From Limimaricola sp. (GTDB lineage Bacteria > Pseudomonadota > Alphaproteobacteria > Rhodobacterales > Rhodobacteraceae): a DNA stretch of 64,000 nucleotides. The DNA lies in NCBI RefSeq assembly GCF_016125575.1, contig NZ_WGLM01000006.1, positions 124,001 through 188,000 of the forward strand, read 5' to 3'. Positions 29,716 through 37,001 of the stretch are shown piece by piece. How positions within the stretch are numbered: position 1 is the stretch's first letter; every line of letters starts with the position of its first letter. Below the pieces are notes generated by a model. It made no database searches, was not told where the DNA came from, and saw only the letters and a list, made by a program, of their open reading frames with translations. The translations under genes were made by a program, and so were the position numbers.

Positions 29716-29830
29716 TGTCCGATTTGACTGTCCTTTAAATTATACCTGTCCGAAAATGGATTCGGCAAGTCTATTCGGACGCTTCGGGAGGCCTTTTGAC
29801 CGTCCCGTGTGACTATACTCAAATCGGACA
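29716..29830. promoter_or_regulatory. Putative res site with four TGTCCGA-type motifs
   Basis: TGTCCGATTTGA (29716-29727) and its exact inverse TCAAATCGGACA (29819-29830) flank TGTCCGAA (29747-29754) and ATTCGGAC (29773-29780). The cluster lies immediately upstream of the resolvase start, as in known resolvase genes, where res serves both as recombination site and as operator. Between 29831 and 30292 I see only a GC hairpin (29914-29932) and a hairpin near 30252-30280. Confidence 0.55.
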
Positions 29831-30251
29831 TAATGCGATGAGCGCCCGTCAGCAGAGAGGGCCTCCAACCTCGCACTCCCAACTATCCGAACGCGCGGGC
29901 TAGTCGCGGGGGTGTGCGGGCACAGGCCCGCATCAAAAAAATTCTATCTTTCATGGGCTTGGACGAATCCTGCGGCCTGCGGGCTATATTCCGCCAGAAC
30001 CCACGGGCAGATGTGAGCAAATTCTTTTCCGTCTGATCGGTTCGTTCCTCATGCGTAACGAAGCGATCCTAGGGTCTGTTGATGCGCCGAAAGAAATCAG
30101 AATTCGAAAGAAGACCTAGAACGAACTGCAAGCCCGCAAAGGGGTCCTTCGATGCAACAGAACCAAGGAAAACAGGGGTGCGGGGCTGCGGACCTCCAAG
30201 CCCGCGGAACCTCGCATTCGCCAGCTCATGTCCGCAACACGGCACATGATT

Positions 30252-30280
30252 GCCCTCCCCCCGCTAACGCGGGAGGTGGC
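30252..30280 (-). terminator. Possible terminator after primase/helicase-like gene
   Basis: An imperfect stem of C-rich and G-rich arms (around CCCCCGC, loop TAAC, GCGGGAGG) lies 13 bases past the stop of the leftward primase/helicase-like gene. There is no T-run on the leftward strand, so this is a weak call. Confidence 0.3.
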
Positions 30281-30292
30281 AAGTATGGGGCA

Positions 30293-32671
30293 TCAGTCGA
30301 TCCGATGCTTGCTCATTTCCCAGAAGTATTGGTTTTGAGACTGCGGGTCGGGAGCCTCCATGAAACTGATTGCGTACCGCACTTCCTGATTACCCTCGAA
30401 CGAAGTTACCTCATATGCACGGCGGGCAGTCTCGCGAAAGGCGGTGACGATGCCGCGCGCATGATTGTAGCTCCCGTCGTCACGATTGTAGCCCCAGCCG
30501 TCTAACAGGAGAGGCTTGCCGTCATCCGCCACGTTCAACTCTTCCCTAATGCTAAACACTGCCAGTCCCTTGCGACCGCGTACCTCAGCAGTGCCGCCAG
30601 CTCGGAACAAGGTTCCATCGACATGGGTCGATGCAAGATGCTGAATGAACATCTCAACCCCATTGTCGCCACCGGTCGCTCCATATGAGCGGAGACGCGC
30701 CTCATTTTCCAAGAACCCTCGGATTTCTGCGTCGCGAAGGATTCCCCCCATGACCCGGCTCCATGCCTCGAAGCTCGCCTTTGGCCTCCCGGTCCACGGC
30801 TTCATCCCCTTGGCGACCCAGTTCTGAACCAATGTCAGGATCGCCCAAACCAGTTTGGGTCGGTTTTCCTGAGTCCAAGCTTCCAGATCAGGATGACGAA
30901 AGCCCGTCCTGTTTTCTGGGTTCGGCGTCTTCGCATCGAGTTCAATCATGACCATTCGGCGAAGGATTTCGCTAGTTCCCTTGATGTTATTTGCGGCCGC
31001 GACCCATGTATGGCGAACGTCTGCCTCAACCATGCGACTGGATCCCAAAAGGCGCGTCCGCACCCTGCCTTCAGACACGTTTGACGCGAATGACCCTAGC
31101 GAGATTGCTGCGTTCATGTTGTCGAAGAAGGTGAACTCGGAAGAATGGTTGATGTGTGCGCCCATCACTTTGGCGTACTCTTCGTCTGACGTAGGCATAG
31201 GCTCCGCCGCTGCCTTTCTCCCCGTCGCTGCGAGTGTAATAGCGCCTACCAGTCGACCAGCTCCGGTCCCCGGTGCAGGCTTTGTCGGAGCGTAAACAGG
31301 AGTTGGGCCAACGATTAGATCGCGAACGGAGCGTTCGATACACATGCAAACTGCGTGGGCAATAGAGGGCATTGGCTCGCTGCCGGAAACGTTGTGCAAG
31401 CCACGATTCATACGTTCTTGGCGGTCGACAACACCTTCGAAGGGGAAATCGCCCATCATTTCTTCAATCAGCAACTGCTTTGCCTCGTTGACTTCCGTGA
31501 GTGAGGGTTCGGCGCTGACGGGTGGAACATCCAGCTCACAGTCAAGGAACGTCTCGGATAACTTGTCATAGCCAGCAGTGTCGACCCGACGTCCGTCTGA
31601 AGCAAAGAAGGGCGAAGATTTTACTTCGGCAAGGACGGCATATTCCTTGTCCAGCCGGTTGTAGTTGTGCCTCACGATCTGCTTGGGGGCGAATTCAATC
31701 CTCTTGTCGTCCTCGCCCTTCCTGCGAAGCCAAAGCGTATTTGAGTCGAGAATTGTGCCGAATTGCGCCTCACTGAGCATCCTGCGACTGCCTTCGTGCA
31801 GATCACATACATCGCCCTTGAAAACATAGATTACAGGATCCCCATTCGCATCCACTGCGTCCCGAAGCCGATCCTGTGCGAACTCAGCCATTTCATGGTC
31901 AGACCATTCGTTCACCACAGGGATTGTATCCGCTCCGCGCTTTGGGCGGTTTGCCGAGGCCTGTTCGGCCACAATTCGATTTACAACTTTTCGCGCATCG
32001 CGCTTCCCTAAGTGGACGTGCTTGCTCTCGACAAAGCGATCCACGAGGTAGTTCAGCGCTTGAAGGTCGGTTTTGAAGTTGATCGACCGGCACAGGCGGC
32101 GGATGAGGGCGTCAAGTTCCAGAGAGTCGACGTGCGCCTTGACCCCAGTAAGGGCTTTGTCGATCTGTGCGAAGGCCTTCGGTTTCTTAACCTTGGCTTG
32201 TGGCCGCTCTGATTTCTCTTCAGCCAATCGTTGACGATCATAGACCCACAACTTTTGCTGGAAAAGGATGCAGCGTGCGTCGCGGTATGCGAATGCCAAA
32301 GTTCCGTCGCCCTTAGGCCAATCGGAAAACCTCTGTTCTACAAAGTCGATCAGGATCGCGGCTTGCTTCTTGGTCGGTTGCCAGTTTTGACAGGTCAGAT
32401 CGACGTGCAACCCATGTTCTGAAAAGAGTTCATGGTCGGTGAGACAAACCACAGCACGCTCCCAGTCTGATCGAGGATCGCTGGAGGGCGCTTGCAAGAG
32501 TTCTTCTAGGTCCGCCCATTCATCTTCTGCCATCCCGCTGAGGCCAGAAGTTGAGCTGAGGTACACGGGTACTAGTGCGGGACACTCTCCCGTGTCGTAT
32601 TCGAAGGCGCGTTGTTCTTCAATCTCAGCGAAAATTTCGTCGAGGCTGTTCTTATTATGGTCTAATGCCAT
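30293..32671 (-). CDS. Phage-type primase/helicase-like ATPase
   Basis: This 792-residue protein has the layout of phage and plasmid D5/P4-like replication ATPases. The N-terminal 250 residues are mostly helical and unknown. YVFKGDVCDLHEGSRR through LWLRRK, then SSPFFASDGRRVDTAGYDKLSETFL, match the region that precedes the ATPase domain in this group. The P-loop-like segment PAPGTGAGR (466-473) has arginine where lysine is expected. VAAANNIKGTSEILRRMVMIEL looks like sensor and arginine-finger positions, followed by GFRHPDLEAWTQENRPKLVWAILTLVQNW. It probably opens or primes the element's DNA, or is a derived ATPase. Its neighbours support replication. Confidence 0.7.
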   Translation of the reverse strand: MALDHNKNSLDEIFAEIEEQRAFEYDTGECPALVPVYLSSTSGLSGMAEDEWADLEELLQAPSSDPRSDWERAVVCLTDHELFSEHGLHVDLTCQNWQPTKKQAAILIDFVEQRFSDWPKGDGTLAFAYRDARCILFQQKLWVYDRQRLAEEKSERPQAKVKKPKAFAQIDKALTGVKAHVDSLELDALIRRLCRSINFKTDLQALNYLVDRFVESKHVHLGKRDARKVVNRIVAEQASANRPKRGADTIPVVNEWSDHEMAEFAQDRLRDAVDANGDPVIYVFKGDVCDLHEGSRRMLSEAQFGTILDSNTLWLRRKGEDDKRIEFAPKQIVRHNYNRLDKEYAVLAEVKSSPFFASDGRRVDTAGYDKLSETFLDCELDVPPVSAEPSLTEVNEAKQLLIEEMMGDFPFEGVVDRQERMNRGLHNVSGSEPMPSIAHAVCMCIERSVRDLIVGPTPVYAPTKPAPGTGAGRLVGAITLAATGRKAAAEPMPTSDEEYAKVMGAHINHSSEFTFFDNMNAAISLGSFASNVSEGRVRTRLLGSSRMVEADVRHTWVAAANNIKGTSEILRRMVMIELDAKTPNPENRTGFRHPDLEAWTQENRPKLVWAILTLVQNWVAKGMKPWTGRPKASFEAWSRVMGGILRDAEIRGFLENEARLRSYGATGGDNGVEMFIQHLASTHVDGTLFRAGGTAEVRGRKGLAVFSIREELNVADDGKPLLLDGWGYNRDDGSYNHARGIVTAFRETARRAYEVTSFEGNQEVRYAISFMEAPDPQSQNQYFWEMSKHRID

Positions 32672-32860
32672 GATAGGTCTCCTTTCTATGCGGAGACCTC
32701 GAAACTTACAGGAAGGGTCTCCAACGATTTTGAACTGAATGCGTCATGTGACGTCTCCTGAATTCGCTCATGAAGTCTTGTACCGGAGCGTTCGGCAGTT
32801 TCGATATCTGACAAATAGAGTCGGAGTTTTCGCGGAGCAATGTTTACTTAGAGAACACAG

Positions 32861-32879
32861 CGTTTCCAAATTGGAAACG
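32861..32879. promoter_or_regulatory. 19-bp palindrome, operator-like
   Basis: CGTTTCCAA and TTGGAAACG form a perfect palindrome around one central A. It lies about 190 bases upstream of the primase/helicase-like start in a 510-base gap (32672-33181) that has no supported gene. Confidence 0.5.
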
Positions 32880-32898
32880 GATGGCGAAGGGCATAACG

Positions 32899-32923
32899 AC
32901 TGCAACTTTCTGAGGGTTGCAGT
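32899..32923. other. Hairpin with 8-bp arms
   Basis: ACTGCAAC (32899-32906) and GTTGCAGT (32916-32923) form a perfect stem with a nine-base loop, 20 bases right of the 19-bp palindrome. There is no T-run. It may be a second regulatory site or part of a small RNA. Confidence 0.35.
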
Positions 32924-33087
32924 TGCACAGGCCGACAGCCGCTGTAGGGGAGCAACTTTAAGTCACTGACAAGAGTAAGGTAGATTTGTGGCAGAGGTGC
33001 CGCCTCCGGTCACCATTATATCTCATAAATACACATCAAATCAAAGCCTTACCGAGTTTTCTCGGTGATCTAGGCGCCATTTTATGG

Positions 33088-33115
33088 GCCAAATTTGCTT
33101 CGCCAAATTTGCTTC
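33088..33115. repeat. 14-bp tandem duplication
   Basis: The unit GCCAAATTTGCTTC occurs twice head to tail (33088-33101 and 33102-33115). It lies in the non-coding gap before the small phage-like genes. No function can be assigned. Confidence 0.8.
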
Positions 33116-33181
33116 GGTGGGAGCCTGCCTAGAGCTTGAAGCGAGCGACTCTAAGTCGTGCATTGTCAATGCGTGGAGTAG

Positions 33182-33382
33182 GTGCGAGTTCATGGTGCGC
33201 TTCTTAAAGTGTGCGTAGATCAGCGCAATCTCGCGTTTTCTGATGAGGAACAGAAGCGGGAATGGAAGACTGAGGCGCTTGCCGCTCTTAGGCCTGCCCA
33301 GCGGATGAACATGGCTCGGGCCGGAACGCTGGAAGGCTACCTCAATCAGAAGATTAAGGAGCTGCTGGAGGGGATGCGCTGA
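33182..33382 (+). CDS. Small hypothetical protein, phage-like
   Basis: This 66-codon frame has a charged, helical C-terminal part (FSDEEQKREWKTEALAALRPAQRMNMARAGTLEGYL) that looks protein-like. The first 18 residues look less so, and the start (GTG) has no clear ribosome site. It overlaps the next small frame by four bases (ATGA), supporting translation of both. It may be the remaining end of a larger gene. The function is unknown. Confidence 0.45.
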   Translation: MRVHGALLKVCVDQRNLAFSDEEQKREWKTEALAALRPAQRMNMARAGTLEGYLNQKIKELLEGMR

Positions 33383-33534
33383 TGCTGGAGCCGAATGACT
33401 TCGCTGTGCTGACGCCCATCCAGCGACAGCACCGGGCTGAGCGGCACGCGAGGTCGCGCCGGGCCCAGCGCATGCGCGAGGATTGGACGCCGGAGCAACT
33501 TGCGGCTGAATCCGGGCAAGGGGGGCGTCGTTGA
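33382..33534 (+). CDS. Small basic protein with TPEQL motif
   Basis: This 50-residue protein is very rich in arginine and histidine (RAERHARSRRAQRMRED, then WTPEQLAAE). Its ATG overlaps the stop of the preceding frame and has GGAGGGG eleven bases upstream. A related-looking open frame with the same arginine-rich stretch and TPEQL occurs at 39,370-39,534 on the other strand. A nucleic-acid-binding role is possible on composition only. Confidence 0.5.
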   Translation: MLEPNDFAVLTPIQRQHRAERHARSRRAQRMREDWTPEQLAAESGQGGRR

Positions 33535-33560
33535 GGACACGTGGACGGTGACCTGCCGCC

Positions 33561-34253
33561 ATGCCGCTTGTGAGCGGTCGGGGCAAGCTCGACTTCCTCG
33601 CGGAAATGCTGCGGGCCGGGTAGTTCACCGAAGACCCGATTGTCAGCGACGAATTCGTGTTGCGATATGACGGCGACGGGCCGGACCCGCTTCTGCCCGA
33701 AGAAGAACGGGAGGTGCTGCGCAAGGAAGCTGGCGACGACTTCGAAGCCGAAGCGCTCGCGCTGACGCGTGACAACACCGAAGCCAAAATCCGCGAACTG
33801 ATCGGGCGGGCATTCGTGGCGGGCGTGAACCTGACGCAGCGCGGGAAGATCGCTGAGGCGGTGGCGAAGAACACCACCCCGGCAAAGCCCAAGGTCAACA
33901 AGATGTGGACCGAACTGGACGCCGACAATCGCCGCGTGGATCGCGCAAAGGCCAAGATGGGCACGGGCGTCGCCGTGGTGAATGAAGACTACTTCCACGA
34001 TATCGCGGATTATGCCGTCCGCCAGATTGCCGCCAAGAACGCCGAGTCCCCGTTCCTCTTCCAACACGTGGGCGAGCTTTCAAAGGTCCGCACCAAGGAC
34101 GGCGCGCCCCAGATCAAGAAGGTGTCCGAAAAGCGGTTCGCCCACCTTTTGAATAGCTGCTCCCGGTTCGTCCGCGTTAGCGGTGAAGGTAACAGCGTCG
34201 GCGTCAGCGCACCTTTTGACGTGGTGAACCACCTCCTTGGCACCGACCTGTAG
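33561..34253 (+). pseudogene. Phage-like gene with in-frame amber codon
   Basis: The frame starts at ATG 33561 and reads 20 codons to TAG at 33621, then stays open for 209 more codons (FTEDPIVSDEFVLRYDGDG and onward). Both parts look like real protein, so one mutation has probably split one gene. The downstream part could restart at GTG 33654 or TTG 33657 and make about 198 residues. Its C-terminus (ESPFLFQHVGELSKVRTKDGAPQ, then NSCSRFVRVSG) recalls the region that precedes the ATPase domain in phage primase-helicases, so it may be a truncated relative of the gene at 30293. Confidence 0.5.
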
Positions 34254-34311
34254 GAATATCCGCGAACTTCTAAACGGCGATGCTGACCCGTCGAGCCCTT
34301 ATGATCACGAC

Positions 34312-34536
34312 ATGATCGCGATCAAGGGGTGGGGCTACACCGACGACGGCTATTCGTCGCGCAACGGCAACGCCAGTAAGAGGTTCCGCGACTAGGTGAA
34401 GGGTGAGCGGGAGGGGCGCGACGCCGAGGGCGCCCTCTGTAGGCTTGAGTTCGATGAGACCAAGGACTCGAGTCAAACGTCGGTCTACACGCTCAAGAAG
34501 ACGCTGTTGCAGGCGGCGAGGAAGAAGGCGGCATAG
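34312..34536 (+). pseudogene. Short phage-like gene with in-frame amber codon
   Basis: The frame opens at ATG 34312 (MIAIKGWGYTDDGYSSRNG), meets TAG at 34393 after 27 codons, and continues for another 46 codons of protein-like sequence (EFDETKDSSQTSVYTLKKTL) to TAG at 34534. The codon use on both sides of the stop is alike, so this looks like a recently broken gene. The product is unknown. It directly precedes the repeat block. Confidence 0.45.
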
Positions 34537-34551
34537 TGGTGGCGCTCGTTT

Positions 34552-34726
34552 GGGCGCTGAGTGCCCCTGAGTCGCTGAGTGACTGAGTGACTGAGTGAAT
34601 CCTTCCACATCCCTCTGGCCCATAGGGAGGACACTTTTTTTGCGAGGGGTGAGGGGTGGGCGTGAAAAAGAGTCCTTTTCTACATAGAATCCTAGATACT
34701 AAGATTCGCTCAGGCACTCAGCGCCC
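34552..34726. repeat. Iteron-like repeats inside a 14-bp inverted repeat
   Basis: GGGCGCTGAGTGCC (34552-34565) and its exact inverse (34713-34726) bracket the segment. Inside are four tandem 8-bp units, CTGAGTCG then three of CTGAGTGA (34567-34598). The same CTGAGTG core is present in both inverted repeats. A purine-rich stretch and an A+T-rich stretch follow. This could be a replication origin with iterons, or a small transposable remnant. No gene is seen between 34537 and 34737. Confidence 0.7.
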
Positions 34727-34737
34727 GCCTTTCGCGC

Positions 34738-35010
34738 TTAGTCCAGCAACCACGGCTTCATGAAGCCCCTTGCCTTTTCAAGCTGTTTTTCGGCATGTGT
34801 ATCGCTGGCGCTCTGCGCCCGAAGATGTTCTTCAAGAGCCTCGCGCAATTCTCTCCAGCCGACACCCTCCTTGCGCAGTTGCCCCAGCAAAATATACGCA
34901 CTTTCCTCGTCGCTAGGGTGCCCTGCAAAGATCAGGTCCTTTTCACCAAAGCAGCTAGCAATTCGATTTTTCCAACTCATCCCAGACGTCTCTCCATGTA
35001 TTGAGTCCAT
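34738..35010 (-). CDS. Small protein, third gene of a three-gene operon
   Basis: This 90-residue, mostly helical and charged protein contains HPSDEESAYILLGQLRKEGVGWRELREALEEHL and ends in KPWLLD. It begins five bases after the stop of the coiled-coil membrane protein gene, so the three small genes from 35628 leftward form one unit. An inner ATG (MSWKNRIASCFGEKD) is another possible start. No family is recognised. It could be the effector, antitoxin or accessory part of the module. Confidence 0.65.
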   Translation of the reverse strand: MDSIHGETSGMSWKNRIASCFGEKDLIFAGHPSDEESAYILLGQLRKEGVGWRELREALEEHLRAQSASDTHAEKQLEKARGFMKPWLLD

Positions 35011-35015
35011 ACTCG

Positions 35016-35360
35016 CTACGGCTTGTGGGTAATCAGTGAAACTATGTCTCCCCGAAACGTGATGAGCGCCCCGAGCAAGAAAAGGGCTGTGAGGACCGAA
35101 GTAACGATGAAACCCTTGCCGGGCAGGTGGTCAATCTTGACTTCCGCTGCCCGAAGTCTGTCTCGCACTTCCTTCATGTCTTTTTGCATATCGTTCGCGG
35201 TTGTCGAAAGATTTGCGGTTCGCTCGTTCAACGTAGCAACATCACGTTGAATCTCGCTCAGAGCTTGAAGAATAGTCATTTGATCGAAGGGCGAGTTCGG
35301 TGTCCCCGCAGGGTTTGGGTTCGCGGGCGCGCTCGTGCCGGTGGTTCTCTTGTCTGTCAT
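35016..35360 (-). CDS. Small coiled-coil protein with one C-terminal membrane segment
   Basis: This 114-residue protein has a disordered, proline-rich start (MTDKRTTGTSAPANPNPAG), a long coiled coil (ILQALSEIQRDVATLNERTANLS and MKEVRDRLRAAEVKIDHL) and one membrane helix (GFIVTSVLTALFLLGALITF) near the end. The topology suggests an inner-membrane protein with its coil in the cytosol. One base separates it from the upstream gene, and the next gene follows after five bases. Small coiled-coil membrane proteins of this kind are frequent in phage and defence modules, but no specific function is shown. Confidence 0.7.
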   Translation of the reverse strand: MTDKRTTGTSAPANPNPAGTPNSPFDQMTILQALSEIQRDVATLNERTANLSTTANDMQKDMKEVRDRLRAAEVKIDHLPGKGFIVTSVLTALFLLGALITFRGDIVSLITHKP

Positions 35361-35361
35361 G

Positions 35362-35628
35362 CTATGTTTCCGACTTCTTGAGCGAGAGCCAGTCCCACAT
35401 GTCTTTATCATGCCAACCGAAGTATGACGTCACCAGCAATATGATCAGCTTACCGAAGTTTCCGTCCGAGGCATTCAGCCTGTCTGACAACTCTTTAGGG
35501 GTCACGTCTGCAGCCACCAGCCACTGCCCCGGGGCTACCGTGCGACAATTTCTTTCACCGAACTTCACCGCGATTGCGACTCCGAGGTCAGGCCGGTCCG
35601 TCTCTGAAGCCAAAAAGTAAATCTGCAT
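35362..35628 (-). CDS. Small protein resembling the SinR/Cas2-like fold
   Basis: This 88-residue protein opens MQIYFLASETDRPDLGVAIAV and has QWLVAADVTPKELSDRLN, then IILLVTSYFGWHDKDMWDWL. That order (an N-terminal beta strand of the YFLxYD kind, a W-L-V strand, a helix, a late strand, a terminal WL) is like small proteins annotated SinR family, which share a ferredoxin-like fold with Cas2. This is pattern recall, not a search result. GAGGGACGAG precedes the ATG. It is the first gene of the three-gene leftward operon. Confidence 0.6.
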   Translation of the reverse strand: MQIYFLASETDRPDLGVAIAVKFGERNCRTVAPGQWLVAADVTPKELSDRLNASDGNFGKLIILLVTSYFGWHDKDMWDWLSLKKSET

Positions 35629-36111
35629 CTCGTCCCTCAGATAGCGACCGGCGTCCCGCCCAAACTTATCCTAGCCTGAAAACAATGACCAACGATGGGC
35701 ATCGCAGCAACAACGTGTGTGTCCGCTTCTAAGCCAGTTCTCGCGCCAACCCAACTATCACTATGATCCGCAGCCCCCTACCGCAAGGGGATGGTCGTAT
35801 GCGCGCCGAAAAACCGCCCGCAGCCGCCGTCGAGACGCGACCTGTAAACCGCCCATAAACCGCCCATTTTAGTTCACGTTCTGTCCTCATCCCTCCACGG
35901 GCCAGAAAAACGCACTTTTGCCGACTCAACACATTGAAACCACTAACGAATAATGCCTCCCGAAGATACAAAATGGCCTAGGGTCCCTTGCGCCGGTCTG
36001 ACCCTACGGCAAATCCGCCACGTGCACGTTTTGGGCAGCTATGACGGGTGTTCATCCCGTCATACATCTGGCACACTGCCACGAAAACAAGAGGAGTAGA
36101 CACGGATTTCC
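35629..36111. other. Non-coding gap between two divergent gene modules
   Basis: The gap separates the leftward three-gene operon from the rightward sce7726 operon and should hold both promoters. AAACCGCCCAT occurs twice at about 35839-35863. A leftward frame of 80 codons here has a composition like random high-GC sequence and was not accepted. Confidence 0.5.
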
Positions 36112-36996
36112 ATGGTCGTGGACAAATCAATACTTGCGGCGACCACCCGCCTTTTCTCGTCGGCAGTGTTTCACCAGTTGGCCAAGAAAGGCAAGTCTCC
36201 GCTTTTCGCTCGCTTGGTGCGGGAGATTGGGCGAGAGCGCTTTTCAGAAGCGTTCTCAGTTTCCGACGTATTCAATTCAGCGTTCAAAGCAATCGACTCG
36301 CCCGGGACTCGCGACGAATACGTTTACAAGTCTGCTATTGCTGAAAAAGTCCTCCTTGGCCGTCACAGTCTGCGCACTGCGTCCATGCTGACCGAGGTTC
36401 GAGTGGAGGGCAACAAGGCAGATGTTGTTATCCTTAATGGCACGTCCACAGTTTATGAAATCAAGTCTGAGCGCGACAGCCTAACCCGACTTCCTAGCCA
36501 ACTTCAGGCATATCGGCGGGCCTTTGCGTCTGTAAATGTGATCACCTCGGAAGCACATGTGGATAGAGTAAGTGACATCGCTCCGCGGGATGTAGGGATA
36601 TTGGTCTTAAACTGCCGTGGGCAGATTTCCGAGATACAAGCGGCCACAGATCGCCCGGAGAGAGTAAACCCGGCGACACTGTTTGACGTGTTGCGGATAC
36701 AAGAAGCATGTCGAATTCTTGACAGTCTTGGGGTGGATGTGCCGCAAGTTCCTAATACTGAAAGGTTCGGAGTCGTTCGTGAGTTATTTGTGGAGCAAGA
36801 CCCGGCTGCGTTACATCATAGAGCCGTCGCGGTTCTGAGGAAATCCCGCAGCCAGATTGGGCTTGGGGAGTTTTTGGCCAATCTACCTTCTTCCTTGCAA
36901 GCGGCGGCGCTTTCCACTCCAATAAGGCGAAGCGATCAGCCTAGACTTATTGCGGCGGTTGAGACACCAATATTGGAAGCTGAACACTGGGCGTAG
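36112..36996 (+). CDS. sce7726-family PD-(D/E)xK-like protein
   Basis: This 294-residue protein of the sce7726 family has a restriction-endonuclease-like core. Aspartate 104 (GNKADVVIL) and E116-x-K118 (YEIKSERDSLTRLPSQLQAY) form the expected catalytic pattern, with E95 just before. The N-terminal 80 residues are helical, and the C-terminal 120 form a separate domain of unknown fold. It is the first gene of a compact three-gene operon: the next starts five bases after its stop. The start is uncertain because the GAGGAG site is about 20 bases upstream; GTG codons at 36115 and 36118 are alternatives. Nuclease activity is inferred. Confidence 0.85.
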   Translation: MVVDKSILAATTRLFSSAVFHQLAKKGKSPLFARLVREIGRERFSEAFSVSDVFNSAFKAIDSPGTRDEYVYKSAIAEKVLLGRHSLRTASMLTEVRVEGNKADVVILNGTSTVYEIKSERDSLTRLPSQLQAYRRAFASVNVITSEAHVDRVSDIAPRDVGILVLNCRGQISEIQAATDRPERVNPATLFDVLRIQEACRILDSLGVDVPQVPNTERFGVVRELFVEQDPAALHHRAVAVLRKSRSQIGLGEFLANLPSSLQAAALSTPIRRSDQPRLIAAVETPILEAEHWA

Positions 36997-37001
36997 TCAC
37001 A

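Noticed and set aside
29914-29940. GC hairpin followed by an A-run as a terminator
   Set aside because: For rightward transcription the run is A rather than T, and for leftward transcription the T-run precedes the hairpin, so it does not fit an intrinsic terminator in either direction.
34567-34598. Short tandem repeats as a possible CRISPR array
   Set aside because: The units are 8 bp and directly adjacent, with no spacers; no cas gene is nearby apart from a weak Cas2-like fold resemblance in a different context.
35729-35971. Minus-strand frame of 80 codons upstream of sce7726
   Set aside because: There is no ribosome site, and the Arg/Gly/Ala-rich composition looks like random GC-rich sequence; it occupies the likely promoter region.
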